Below are positions 46,646 through 55,206 of a DNA stretch of 64,000 bases, one piece after another (positions within the stretch are counted from its first letter, which is position 1; each line of letters starts with the position of its first letter). A model generated the notes under the pieces. That model worked only from the letters and a program-made list of their open reading frames with translations. It made no database searches and had not been told where the DNA came from. Source of the stretch: an uncultured Clostridia bacterium (GTDB taxonomy: Bacteria; Bacillota; Clostridia; TANB77; CAG-465); the NCBI GenBank assembly GCA_934132895.1, contig CAKPAG010000004.1, positions 1 to 64,000 on the forward strand. The letters run 5' to 3'. Position numbers and translations under genes: made by a program.

Positions 46646-47980
46646 TTATTTTTCACTTATTTTTTTTAGTATTTCATTACATTTATAAATTATTTCAGTT
46701 TCATTAACATCTAAGTTTAGTTTTTTATCTTTCATTAAAATTTTACCATTAACTATAGTATGTGTAACATCTCTACCTTTTGCATTGTATACAATATCAG
46801 AAAGCAAGTTGTTTACTGGATTTAAAGTAATATCAGATAAATCTACTATAATAATGTCAGCTAATTTTCCAACTTCAATACTACCTATTTTATCATCCAT
46901 TTTTAAAGCTTTTGCTCCATTTATTGTAGCCATTTGTATAGCAGTAGAAGCATCTAGAACGGTTGGGTCTTCTTTATATCCTTTTTGTATTAATGCGGCA
47001 ACATTCATAGCTTCAAACATATCTAAATTTGATCCACTACCTTGACCGTCTGTACCTAAACATACATTGATGTTATTTTTTAATGCTTTTTTTATATCAG
47101 CAAAACCACAACCAAGTTTTAAATTACTTATTGGATTGTGTACAATATTTGCTTTAACATTTCTTAAAAAATCAAAATCCTTGTCACTTAGTTTAACACA
47201 ATGAGCTAAAATTAAGTTTATATCGTCAAAGTACTTTTCTAAAACTTCATAAGGTTCCTTAACATTATATATTTTTTTTATATCTTGCACTTCTTTTGAA
47301 TTTTCGCAAAAGTGTGTATGTAAAGAAAAGTTGTATTCATGGCATAGTTTGGAAACTAGTTTTAAATAATCAGCATTTGTTGTATATAGCCCATGTAGTG
47401 CTAATACGTTATATATATTGGTATCAATGTCTTCATCTTTTTTGTTATATACTTCAAGTAGTTCATCAATTCTTGTATTATCTTTTGTGTTTTCTCCCAT
47501 CAAACATCTAGAAGCTACATATCTTAACGGAATATCATGTGTTGCTTTTATTATACTTTCTGTAAAAAAGTAATGGTCGTTTAAAAGCGTAGTACCAGTT
47601 TTGCAAGCCTCTATTAATGATAGCATACTTGTATAATATACGTCATTTGGAGTGAGTTTATCCTCTCTTGGCCAAATCTCTTTTTTTAACCAATCATCTA
47701 ATGTAAAACCATCTACTAGTTCTCTAAATATACTCATAGGAACATGTACGTGCATATTGATAAGTCCAGGCATTACCACTTTATTATTAGCATCAATTAA
47801 AGTAGCATCTTCATCAATGATATTTTTGTCTATTTTAATTATTTTGCTTTCCTCAATTAATATGTCTAATTTTTTTACAACAGTTTGTAAATTACTTCCT
47901 CTTAAAGTATATCTAGGGTCAGACATGTCAAGTTTTTCGAATAAAATAACATTTCCATTTTTTATTAATATTTTTTCCAT
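46646..47980 (-). CDS. mtaD: 5-methylthioadenosine/S-adenosylhomocysteine deaminase
   Basis: 444 residues. Amidohydrolase of the MtaD/TrzN group that deaminates MTA and SAH in the purine and methionine salvage network. Metal ligands: MPGLINMHVHVPMSIFREL (HxH), HGLYTT, SLHTHFCENSKEV (His), ILAHCVKLS (His) and CLGTDGQGSGSN (Asp). The DDWLKKEIWPRED stretch is typical of the group. It ends with the KMDDKIGSIEVGKLADIIIV pattern of amidohydrolases. Single gene on the minus strand; GAGGT before the ATG. Confidence 0.88.
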   Translation of the reverse strand: MEKILIKNGNVILFEKLDMSDPRYTLRGSNLQTVVKKLDILIEESKIIKIDKNIIDEDATLIDANNKVVMPGLINMHVHVPMSIFRELVDGFTLDDWLKKEIWPREDKLTPNDVYYTSMLSLIEACKTGTTLLNDHYFFTESIIKATHDIPLRYVASRCLMGENTKDNTRIDELLEVYNKKDEDIDTNIYNVLALHGLYTTNADYLKLVSKLCHEYNFSLHTHFCENSKEVQDIKKIYNVKEPYEVLEKYFDDINLILAHCVKLSDKDFDFLRNVKANIVHNPISNLKLGCGFADIKKALKNNINVCLGTDGQGSGSNLDMFEAMNVAALIQKGYKEDPTVLDASTAIQMATINGAKALKMDDKIGSIEVGKLADIIIVDLSDITLNPVNNLLSDIVYNAKGRDVTHTIVNGKILMKDKKLNLDVNETEIIYKCNEILKKISEK

Positions 47981-48086
47981 ATAATTACCTCATGATAATT
48001 ATATCAAGAATTAAAATTTTTGTAAATGTTAGTGCTTAAAAAAGTTAAATATATAAAACAAATATAAAATAAGGTTATTGTTATTA

Positions 48087-48115
48087 TTGCAAAAAGGTGG
48101 AAAATAATATATAAT
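48087..48115 (+). promoter_or_regulatory. Sigma-A promoter for mrnC
   Basis: TTGCAA, 17-nt spacer, TATAAT, 23 nt before the ATG. Confidence 0.6.
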
Positions 48116-48138
48116 GTAAATAATAGTGAGGAGAAAAA

Positions 48139-48543
48139 ATGGAAGAATATATAAATAATATAGATTTAGGGACTATATCAATGCAAACTTTAGCATTTAT
48201 TGGTGATAGTGTATATAATGTATATATTAGGACTTACCTAGCTTCAGTAAGTAACGTACAAACAGGAAAGTTACATGTAAAGTCTATAAAATATGTAAGT
48301 GCTAGGGGACAAGCTAAAACAATTGATAAGTTAATGGACAGCTTAAGCGAAGAAGAAATAAATATATATAAAAGGGGAAGAAATACAAATATACATACAG
48401 TATCTAAAAATGTTGATGTGGTAGAATACAAAAAATCAACAGGATTTGAAGCTTTAATTGGGTATTTGTATATAACCAAAAACACTAAAAGGTTAGAAGA
48501 AATTGTTAAATTCAGTATAGATTATATTAATAAGGAGGGTTAA
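48139..48543 (+). CDS. mrnC: Mini-ribonuclease III
   Basis: 134 residues. RNase III catalytic domain without the dsRNA-binding domain; it matures 23S rRNA ends. Catalytic acidic residues: Asp in TLAFIGDSVYNVYIRTYL and Glu in GFEALIGYLYI. KYVSARGQAKTID and RGRNTNIHTVSKN are specific to this family. GAGGAG precedes the ATG. Followed after 5 nt by a coiled-coil protein. Confidence 0.92.
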   Translation: MEEYINNIDLGTISMQTLAFIGDSVYNVYIRTYLASVSNVQTGKLHVKSIKYVSARGQAKTIDKLMDSLSEEEINIYKRGRNTNIHTVSKNVDVVEYKKSTGFEALIGYLYITKNTKRLEEIVKFSIDYINKEG

Positions 48544-48548
48544 TTTTT

Positions 48549-49223
48549 ATGGAAGAAAATAAAACTCAAGAAGTTCAAGAAGAGAAAAAACTTGATAGTA
48601 ACACAAAAGAAATAATAAAAAAAGCAAATGCAGAACGTAATTTAAGTGATGCGGAAAAAAAGGCACTTATTCAAAAAATAAACGAAGATTTTAATTTTAG
48701 AAAAATGATTAATGAAATTTCACTTTCACATGATTTAAAATTGGATAAGTACGTTATATTTACTAATGGAAAAGAGCAATTATACTATGAAAATGGAGAA
48801 TTCTTCTTGATATCTACAATTGATAGTAAGGAAGCTAAAAAGAAGATAAAAAGAGAAGAAGCAAGAAATTTATATAACGAATATTATATGGTAACTGTGT
48901 TAAATCCATTGTTGAAACAAAAAAACAAAGGTATAAAGCTTACTAAGGCACAAGCAGAAAAAGCTATTATATCTAACGATAATAGTACAAATTCTAATGC
49001 TAATGCTTCAGATAGTACTGTAAAAGAAAAAGAAGAAGAGATTAAAACTCAAATAAAGCATAGTAAATTTAATGATATTAAATCTCAGGTAAATAGTGTT
49101 GATGAAACAGAAAAAAGTGATAAAGATGAATTAGAAGATATTCAAGAAAAACTAAAAGAATTAAAAGAAAAAGAGAAAAAAATAAAAGAAAAAAGAAAAG
49201 AAAATGAAGCAAGAGAAAAGTAA
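48549..49223 (+). CDS. Hypothetical coiled-coil protein
   Basis: 224 residues, rich in Lys and Glu. The middle (about 45-120) looks like a small folded domain (LDKYVIFTNGKEQLYYENGEF), and the final 40 residues form a Lys/Glu coiled coil or single alpha-helix (DELEDIQEKLKELKEKEKKI). There is no signal peptide or membrane helix. Located between mrnC and a small membrane protein with gaps of 5 and 15 nt, hence one operon. Function unknown. Confidence 0.55.
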   Translation: MEENKTQEVQEEKKLDSNTKEIIKKANAERNLSDAEKKALIQKINEDFNFRKMINEISLSHDLKLDKYVIFTNGKEQLYYENGEFFLISTIDSKEAKKKIKREEARNLYNEYYMVTVLNPLLKQKNKGIKLTKAQAEKAIISNDNSTNSNANASDSTVKEKEEEIKTQIKHSKFNDIKSQVNSVDETEKSDKDELEDIQEKLKELKEKEKKIKEKRKENEAREK

Positions 49224-49238
49224 TAGGAGGCGAATAAA

Positions 49239-49460
49239 ATGGATAAGAGCCCTAAATTCTGGCTGTTTGCAACAATCTGTTTTTTGATATTTACAGTAGT
49301 ATATATTTTAAGAGTTGGATTTTTAAATCCTATGACAATACTTAATGCCGTATTATTTCTAATTTGTGCTATAAGTTTAATTGTTATTGTAAATAATAGT
49401 AATAAGAACATAAAGAAAAGTTTAAATAAAAAAGTTGTAAAAAAACAAGTAAATAAATAG
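49239..49460 (+). CDS. Small two-helix membrane protein
   Basis: 73 residues. Two hydrophobic helices (about 8-27 and 32-51) and a Lys-rich cytoplasmic tail (KNIKKSLNKKVVKKQVNK). Strong AGGAGGCG site. Last gene of the mrnC unit; the terminator follows. No family recognised. Confidence 0.55.
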   Translation: MDKSPKFWLFATICFLIFTVVYILRVGFLNPMTILNAVLFLICAISLIVIVNNSNKNIKKSLNKKVVKKQVNK

Positions 49461-49488
49461 TTAAATAGCTAATTAATAAAAATATACT

Positions 49489-49537
49489 AAAAGTCTCTCC
49501 ACCTTAACGATTGTAAGTTAAAGGGGAGAGATTTTAG
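49489..49537. terminator. Terminator between convergent units
   Basis: AAAGTCTCTCC-CCTTAAC pairs with GTTAAAGG-GGAGAGATTT, followed by T-rich DNA. Confidence 0.8.
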
Positions 49538-49541
49538 ATTT

Positions 49542-49784
49542 TTAAGAAATTGCGTTTTTTACTTGTTCTATATCAGCTTGACCTGCTGGAGCAGCTGGAA
49601 CATAATATCCTTTATCTTTGTTAATTAGATAAATATTCCATTGAACATTTTCTAATGTGTTTCTTTTGCATATTAGTGTGTCTCTAAAGTTTTTGTTATT
49701 AGATTGTTGAATAGCATAGTTAATCATTGTTATCATTGAATTAGTTGATGATAATATATCACTTAAAGCTGTTTTTTCAGTCAT
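49542..49784 (-). CDS. CotF-like spore coat protein, C-terminal-type half
   Basis: 80 residues. Helical, ending with NKDKGYYVPAAPAGQADI, close to the Gly-Tyr-Tyr-x-Pro end of CotF-family coat proteins. TEKTALSDILSSTNSMITMI and FRDTLICKRNTLENV are family-like helices. It follows an even smaller helical protein after 14 nt. By family these coat proteins have a four-helix ferritin-like fold, here split across two genes. AGGAGG precedes the ATG. Location behind spoVA supports a spore role. Confidence 0.65.
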   Translation of the reverse strand: MTEKTALSDILSSTNSMITMINYAIQQSNNKNFRDTLICKRNTLENVQWNIYLINKDKGYYVPAAPAGQADIEQVKNAIS

Positions 49785-49798
49785 TTAAAGCCACCTCC

Positions 49799-49981
49799 TT
49801 AAAGCATTGCGCTAAGATCTGTCTTTAGAGTTGTAAGCTCATTACAAAGCTCATCTAAAGAACCTGTTACCTTAGCGTCATTTGTTAAAGTTTTGTAATA
49901 TGCGATTTTATCGCAAATGTTTGTACTAGCTCCACATATGTGTCTAATATTTTGAATTTCTATCTGATTTAAACTATCCAT
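49799..49981 (-). CDS. CotF-like spore coat protein, N-terminal-type half
   Basis: 60 residues. LNQIEIQNIRHICGASTNI matches the first helix of CotF-type proteins (L.E.E..NLRH..G pattern), and a second helix ends LTTLKTDLSAML. Very strong AAAGGAGG site. It lies between spoVAE and the other half. Probably works with the 80-residue partner. Confidence 0.6.
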   Translation of the reverse strand: MDSLNQIEIQNIRHICGASTNICDKIAYYKTLTNDAKVTGSLDELCNELTTLKTDLSAML

Positions 49982-50070
49982 AAAAAACCTCCTTTTAAAT
50001 CATAAACATATTGTGTGTAAAGATAAGATATATATACTATATTTTTAAAAATATTAATTGCTAATTTTTG

Positions 50071-50436
50071 CTATTTTGCAGTGGGTTTAGCAAATAATGA
50101 TGCTAAAAAGCCAAATACTACAGCTGCAGCAATTCCAGCAGCACAGGATTTAACACCACCTATAAATATTCCTAAAAATCCCATTTTATCAACAGATTCC
50201 ATAACACCTTTTCCTAAAGCATATCCAAAACCAGATATTGGAACGGTTGCACCCGCTTTACCAAATTCTACAATCGGTCCATATATTCCTATTGCTGTTA
50301 AAATTACACCCATTGTAACAAATATAACTAAAATTCTAGCAGGAGTAAGTTTGGTCTTATCTATCAATATTTGTCCTATACTACATATAATTCCACCTGT
50401 TAAAAATACTTTTAAAAGTTCACAAAAAACATCCAT
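50071..50436 (-). CDS. spoVAE: Stage V sporulation protein AE
   Basis: 121 residues with four hydrophobic helices. LKVFLTGGIICSIGQILID, FVTMGVILTAIGIYGPIVEF and GFGYALGKGVMESV are typical of SpoVAE and its paralogue SpoVAC. Part of the membrane channel that moves dipicolinic acid into the developing spore and out at germination. GAGGTG lies upstream, at the end of spoVAD, so translation is coupled. Confidence 0.92.
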   Translation of the reverse strand: MDVFCELLKVFLTGGIICSIGQILIDKTKLTPARILVIFVTMGVILTAIGIYGPIVEFGKAGATVPISGFGYALGKGVMESVDKMGFLGIFIGGVKSCAAGIAAAVVFGFLASLFAKPTAK

Positions 50437-50441
50437 TTTAA

Positions 50442-51458
50442 TTACACCTCATTTTCAATTGCAACTGCATGTGCTACACCTGGAATTGATTCTCCTTGTT
50501 GTATAGATAGCGGACTCATTAAAGCACCTGTTGCAACTATTAATATTTTATTTATCTTTTTAGTTTTTAAAAGCTCAAATAAGTATCCACTAAATACGCT
50601 TGCCATACATCCACAACCGCTTCCACCGCAGTGTGTGTCTTGAGCTTCATGATCATAAATTAAAGCTCCACAATCAGCATGTATTCCTTGCAAATCAATT
50701 CCTTGATTTTGGAACTGTTCTACTAAAAGTTCAGATCCCAAAACTCCTAAATCTCCTGTTACTATCATGTCATAGTAATTTGCACTTCTTCCTGTATCTT
50801 TTAAGTGGGTAAGGATTGTGTTAAATGCTGCTGGCATCATTGCTGCTCCCATATTTGTCATATCTGTTATTCCTAGGTCAATAATTTTTCCAGGAGTAAT
50901 ATAAGTAATGTATGGAGAAGCTGGTCCGATATCCTTTGGTACAACAATTGCACTTCCACTTGCTGTTACAGTACATTGTGCAGTTGGACTTTTTTGATTA
51001 CCATGTTCTAAAGGCATTCTAAATTGTCTTTCAGCACTACAAAAATGTGATGAAGTAGCAGCTATTACTTTTGTACCATAACCAGCATTTACAAAACTTG
51101 CAGCTAAACTTAAAGATTCACAAAAAGTAGAGCATGCACCATATAGTCCAAAAAATGGTATTCCCAAATCTCTTATACAATATCCAGAAGATATACATTG
51201 GTTAAGCAGATCACCTGCAAAGATGTAATCTATATTTTCTGCAGATGTAGGAACTTTTGAAAGTAAATTTTCAATTGATGTTTTCATAAATTTACTTTCT
51301 GCCTTTTCAAAGCTTTTCTCTCCAAAAAATATATCATCTATATGCTTATCAAAATACTGACTTAAAGGTCCACTACTTTCTTTTGGACCTACAACACTTG
51401 ATGTTTGCAAAATTTTTGGAGTATTTTCTAATTTTATTGTTTGTGCACCTAATTTCAT
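50442..51458 (-). CDS. spoVAD: Stage V sporulation protein AD
   Basis: 338 residues, thiolase-like fold, cytoplasmic face of the SpoVA complex, binds dipicolinic acid. GPLSQYFDKHIDDIFFGEKS, YIFAGDLLNQCISSGY, LYGACSTFCESLSLA (position of the thiolase Cys), SSHFCSAERQFRMPLEHGNQ, DTHCGGSGCGCMASVFSGYL are characteristic. 10 nt after spoVAC and 5 nt before spoVAE. Confidence 0.95.
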   Translation of the reverse strand: MKLGAQTIKLENTPKILQTSSVVGPKESSGPLSQYFDKHIDDIFFGEKSFEKAESKFMKTSIENLLSKVPTSAENIDYIFAGDLLNQCISSGYCIRDLGIPFFGLYGACSTFCESLSLAASFVNAGYGTKVIAATSSHFCSAERQFRMPLEHGNQKSPTAQCTVTASGSAIVVPKDIGPASPYITYITPGKIIDLGITDMTNMGAAMMPAAFNTILTHLKDTGRSANYYDMIVTGDLGVLGSELLVEQFQNQGIDLQGIHADCGALIYDHEAQDTHCGGSGCGCMASVFSGYLFELLKTKKINKILIVATGALMSPLSIQQGESIPGVAHAVAIENEV

Positions 51459-51468
51459 TTTGTACCTC

Positions 51469-51927
51469 CTACATAAATAGTTTTATTATCCAGTAGATAA
51501 ATCCAATAATTACTGAACTTGTTATACCGTATACAAGAACTGGACCGGCTACTTTAAACATATTTGCTCCTAGCCCTAGTACATATCCTTCAGTTTTAAA
51601 TTCTATTGCGGGAGCCACTATAGAGTTTGAAAAACCTGTTATTGGAATTATAGAGCCAGCACCTGCGTGTTGCCCTATTTTGGCATATACATTAATAGCT
51701 GTTAAAAATGCTCCTATAAATATTAAAGAAATTGTACAAACTGTTGTAGCATCATCTTTTGAAAGTCCAAAACTTAAAAATAAATTGGTTATTAGTTGAC
51801 CTATTACGCAAATAAAACCACCTACTAAGAAAGCCCAAATTAAATTTTTTACAATAGGACTTTTTTTAGCTTTACTTTCAACATAAGCTGAATATTCTTC
51901 ATTTGTCATGTTTATATTTTCATTCAT
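51469..51927 (-). CDS. spoVAC: Stage V sporulation protein AC
   Basis: 152 residues, several membrane helices. LIWAFLVGGFICVIGQLI, IFIGAFLTAINVYAKIGQHA, GAGSIIPITGFSNSIVAPAI and EGYVLGLGANMFKVAGPVLV are family-typical. SpoVAC acts as the mechanosensitive channel part of the dipicolinic acid system. The start is the ATG behind GTAGGTGAT, sixteen codons inside the longest frame. First gene of the unit spoVAC-spoVAD-spoVAE and probably the CotF-like pair. Confidence 0.93.
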   Translation of the reverse strand: MNENINMTNEEYSAYVESKAKKSPIVKNLIWAFLVGGFICVIGQLITNLFLSFGLSKDDATTVCTISLIFIGAFLTAINVYAKIGQHAGAGSIIPITGFSNSIVAPAIEFKTEGYVLGLGANMFKVAGPVLVYGITSSVIIGFIYWIIKLFM

Positions 51928-52216
51928 AAAATCACCTACTTTAGTATTATCTGTAAAAAAAATAATGATATGCAAATATTCTTTAAAAAATTTGAAATTC
52001 TTTAATATTATTCAACATTTACTAAAATAGTGATGTATTTTTAATTGAAATTTTCTCACATTTTTTTGCAAATTTTGTAATATAATGAAAATGAAAAAAA
52101 ATTGAAAAAAATTACCAAACTGACACGGAAATTTTGGCAAAAATGTAGTAAACTTGGATCTTTTATGATAAAATTAAAAACATAGAAAAATCAAAAAAAT
52201 GAAAGGAGAAAAAATA
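51928..52216. other. Divergent intergenic region spoVAC / surface-protein pair
   Basis: 289 nt between divergent genes. It should hold a forespore-type promoter for spoVAC (minus) and a promoter for the surface genes (plus). I see no convincing sigma-A pair; a weak inverted repeat CCAA...TTGG lies near 52115-52140. Confidence 0.4.
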
Positions 52217-53536
52217 ATGAAAAAGCAAAAAGCATTACATGTGTTATTTATATTTGGTTTGGTACTTAGTTTAGTATTTAGTTTGAATATAAATAAAGTT
52301 TATGCAAGTCAAAAAAATGAAGTTACATTAAATTTTAAAGGTGGAACAATTCATGATGGCTATGTAGAATATAGCAAGAAAGCAAAATTACAATTATTCA
52401 AAGGTGATGAGTTGGTTACTAATATTTCAAATAATATGGTAATTGATTTAAACGAGGCAGAGTACAAGTTTGTAATTGAAGAAATTGAAGATGAAAGTGT
52501 TTCTGGAGCTAATACACCCATAAAATTAAATATTAATAATTGGTATTATCCTATTACTACATCAATATTAGAGGAAACTAAATCTACATTTAAGTTAGAA
52601 TCAAGCAAATTTAGTGGAACATTAGATGTTAAATTTGTAAGAACAATAACAGCTATTAATACAAAGGTTGAAAATGTTTATGATGATATAATATCAAAAG
52701 GTGTAATAGATTTGACTGATGGAAAAGAATATGTAATTGATTTTTCTAAAAATGATGAGTTAACAGAAGGATTAAAATCATTTGCAGATTTAGATAAAAC
52801 ACTATATTACAAAAGAGACAATGAAGGTCTATTAGCAACAGACAATGAAAGTGAAGCAATTTTTAAAATTGTTGGAAATGTTGATGAAATGAAAGCGACA
52901 CTTGAATTACTTAATACAAATGGTAAAAAAGAAGAAAACTTTAAAGGAGTTCATACTCAATATACAGGTTCTGCTTTAGAATATGATGGAACTATTGCAG
53001 GAGTAATAAATGAAACAAGAACAGATTACTATACTATGTGTTCATATAACTTTGTATTTAAGTATAAAAATGATAGTGCAAAAGAACAAATTCCAGAAGA
53101 GAAAAATACATATAAATTTATTGAAGGGGCAAATCAAGTATATACATTTGGTGAGTCTGACAATGCAACATTTAGAATAGATGCAGAATATAGCTTATTT
53201 GAAGGTAAAGTATATGTAGATGGCACATTATTAGATAATACAAATTATGATTCAAAGTCAGGAAGTACAATTATTATCTTAAAAAATGAATATTTAAAAA
53301 CTTTATCTACTGGTAAACATACATTAAAAGTGTTATTTGCAGGTGGAAAAGAAACAGTAACAGAATTTGAAATAAATCAAAAACAAGAAAATGTTACTAA
53401 TACGAATAGTATTTCAAACCCACAAACTGGAGATGAAGTTATAACATATTTTGTATTTTTAGCAATTTCTGCAATTGGAATTATTACTATAGCAGCAATT
53501 AATTCCAAAAAAAGTAAAAATGAAAATAAATTTTAG
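52217..53536 (+). CDS. Cell-surface protein with NPQTGD sorting signal
   Basis: 439 residues. Signal peptide (basic KKQKALH, hydrophobic core, cut near VYA about residue 30), beta-rich extracellular part, and a C-terminal sorting region: SNPQTGDEVI, hydrophobic segment of about 20 residues, then KKSKNENK. The NPQTG box with following Asp is of the class B/D sortase kind and differs from LPxTG. Near residues 290-390 one Ig-like module can be seen (ending KVLFAGGKETVTEFEI). Start: ATG behind AAAGGAG. The next gene, also a sorted surface protein, starts 9 nt later, so they are made together. Confidence 0.75.
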   Translation: MKKQKALHVLFIFGLVLSLVFSLNINKVYASQKNEVTLNFKGGTIHDGYVEYSKKAKLQLFKGDELVTNISNNMVIDLNEAEYKFVIEEIEDESVSGANTPIKLNINNWYYPITTSILEETKSTFKLESSKFSGTLDVKFVRTITAINTKVENVYDDIISKGVIDLTDGKEYVIDFSKNDELTEGLKSFADLDKTLYYKRDNEGLLATDNESEAIFKIVGNVDEMKATLELLNTNGKKEENFKGVHTQYTGSALEYDGTIAGVINETRTDYYTMCSYNFVFKYKNDSAKEQIPEEKNTYKFIEGANQVYTFGESDNATFRIDAEYSLFEGKVYVDGTLLDNTNYDSKSGSTIIILKNEYLKTLSTGKHTLKVLFAGGKETVTEFEINQKQENVTNTNSISNPQTGDEVITYFVFLAISAIGIITIAAINSKKSKNENKF

Positions 53537-53545
53537 GAGGAAAAA

Positions 53546-55042
53546 ATGAAAAGTAAAAAAATATTAACTTTTGTAGCAATTATTTTAGCTGGTATATGTT
53601 TGTTTTGTTTTTCAAACAGAGTGAATGCCGCAACAATTAGTGATGATGGAAAATATTCATTAGTATTAACTGCTAATGAAGCAACTGCTTGTTTTGAAGG
53701 TGAATATTGTAGAATTGTAAGATTTAATGTTGCCGAAGGAGAAACAACAGTTAAATTATCTGAATTAACAAAAGGAATTACTCCTTTCAATGGTAAAACT
53801 GAATTTTCACATTGGGAAATGGCAGAAAATACAAAAGCTAGTGAAGATTTAGAAGTATCACTCTTTACTGGTAATGGTAACTTTTATAAGTCAACAGGTG
53901 AAGAAGTTAAATATACTAATGGATTAACTCTTAGTGCTAAATTTTCAGATAAAGAATTAAAGAATGGTGACAAATACTATGTGACTTTTGATGCATTTGC
54001 GGGTACAATAAATGGTAAAGCAAATTTAACATTGGAAAGTAAAATAACAGAATTTCAAACAATTGATTTGACAAAATATGTTCCAGTAAGAAAAGGTTAT
54101 ACTTTTAAAGGTTGGGATTTAGATGGAAAAATTGTTACTTCTATTAATTCAAGTTCTTTTGCAAAAGACGTTGCAATTGATTTAACTGCTACATATACTA
54201 AAGATACTTTTGTCGGAGATGATAGAGTATTAATATTAAATGCAAATGGTGGAACTATTGATGGAAAAACATCTAATAAATATGACTATTTAGGTGGTGG
54301 CAATTCAGGAACTTCTATGTCACTTTTACCATATGTTCCTGTAAGAGAAGGATACACATTTACTGGATGGAACACAAAAAAAGATGGAAGTGGAAAAAAC
54401 TATGTATATATCTATTGGAGACAATGGGATAATGATGGCTCAACAAATGTTGAAAAAGATACAATAATACAAAATGCACTTGGAGCTCAGTATTATCAAA
54501 ATGTTACTTTATATGCTTCTTGGACTAAAAATTCTGGAGAACCAGAACAACCTATAAAAGACACAGTAAAAGAAATTCAAAGTACAGGTGAAACAAAAGC
54601 AAAAATAGAATTTGCAGATGAAGTTAGTAAAGATTACAAACTAGATATTAAACCTGTAGAAGTTAAAAAAGAGTTAACAGACAAAAGTGTTAAATATATA
54701 GTTGATATAAATGTGTTAGAAAACGACCAGGTAATTAAAATTAGTGATACTAAAATGAAAATTAGAATAGCTTTACCAGAAGAATTAAAAGGATATAATC
54801 AATATGAAGTAGTGTATATATCAAATGATGAAATAAAAGAAACAATACCTGCTATCATAGAAGATGGTTATATAGTATTTGAAACATCTCATTTAAGTCA
54901 ATATGGAATAGTAGCAAGAAACGTAGTTAATAATCCAAACACATCAGATAATATTATAACAAGTATTGTTCTGTTTGTAATCTCTATAGCAGCTACCGGC
55001 TCACTAGTAATAATTAATAGAAAAAAACAACTAAGTAAATAA
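53546..55042 (+). CDS. Cell-surface protein with InlB-type B-repeats and NPNTSD sorting signal
   Basis: 498 residues. Signal peptide to about residue 28 (cut near NRVNA). Two or three Listeria-Bacteroides (InlB B-repeat, Flg_new-type) modules: VPVRKGYTFKGWDLDGK and VPVREGYTFTGWNTKKDGSG, the latter closing with VTLYASWTK; an earlier copy ends FSHWEMAENTK-like. A further domain (about 340-460) precedes NNPNTSDNII, a hydrophobic helix and RKKQLSK. NPNTS is a less usual form of the NPxT box. AGGAGG site; co-transcribed with the upstream NPQTGD protein. Confidence 0.78.
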   Translation: MKSKKILTFVAIILAGICLFCFSNRVNAATISDDGKYSLVLTANEATACFEGEYCRIVRFNVAEGETTVKLSELTKGITPFNGKTEFSHWEMAENTKASEDLEVSLFTGNGNFYKSTGEEVKYTNGLTLSAKFSDKELKNGDKYYVTFDAFAGTINGKANLTLESKITEFQTIDLTKYVPVRKGYTFKGWDLDGKIVTSINSSSFAKDVAIDLTATYTKDTFVGDDRVLILNANGGTIDGKTSNKYDYLGGGNSGTSMSLLPYVPVREGYTFTGWNTKKDGSGKNYVYIYWRQWDNDGSTNVEKDTIIQNALGAQYYQNVTLYASWTKNSGEPEQPIKDTVKEIQSTGETKAKIEFADEVSKDYKLDIKPVEVKKELTDKSVKYIVDINVLENDQVIKISDTKMKIRIALPEELKGYNQYEVVYISNDEIKETIPAIIEDGYIVFETSHLSQYGIVARNVVNNPNTSDNIITSIVLFVISIAATGSLVIINRKKQLSK

Positions 55043-55049
55043 AAAATAT

Positions 55050-55082
55050 AAAGACTGTTAGTAAAATTCTAGCAGTCTTTTT
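55050..55082 (+). terminator. Rho-independent terminator after the surface pair
   Basis: AAAGACTG(TT)AG pairs with CT(AG)CAGTCTTT, then T. Confidence 0.8.
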
Positions 55083-55129
55083 CAATAGTTAAATTATACT
55101 AATTAAAAGTATTAGGATTGCATAAAATA

Positions 55130-55158
55130 TTGATTTTTAAGTTATGTCATGTTATAAT
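55130..55158 (+). promoter_or_regulatory. Sigma-A promoter
   Basis: TTGATT, 17-nt spacer, TATAAT, about 50 nt before the ATG at 55207. Confidence 0.6.
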
Positions 55159-55206
55159 TATACAAAAATAATGTAACCGAAAAATAATTTTAAAGGAGAG
55201 ATTAAA

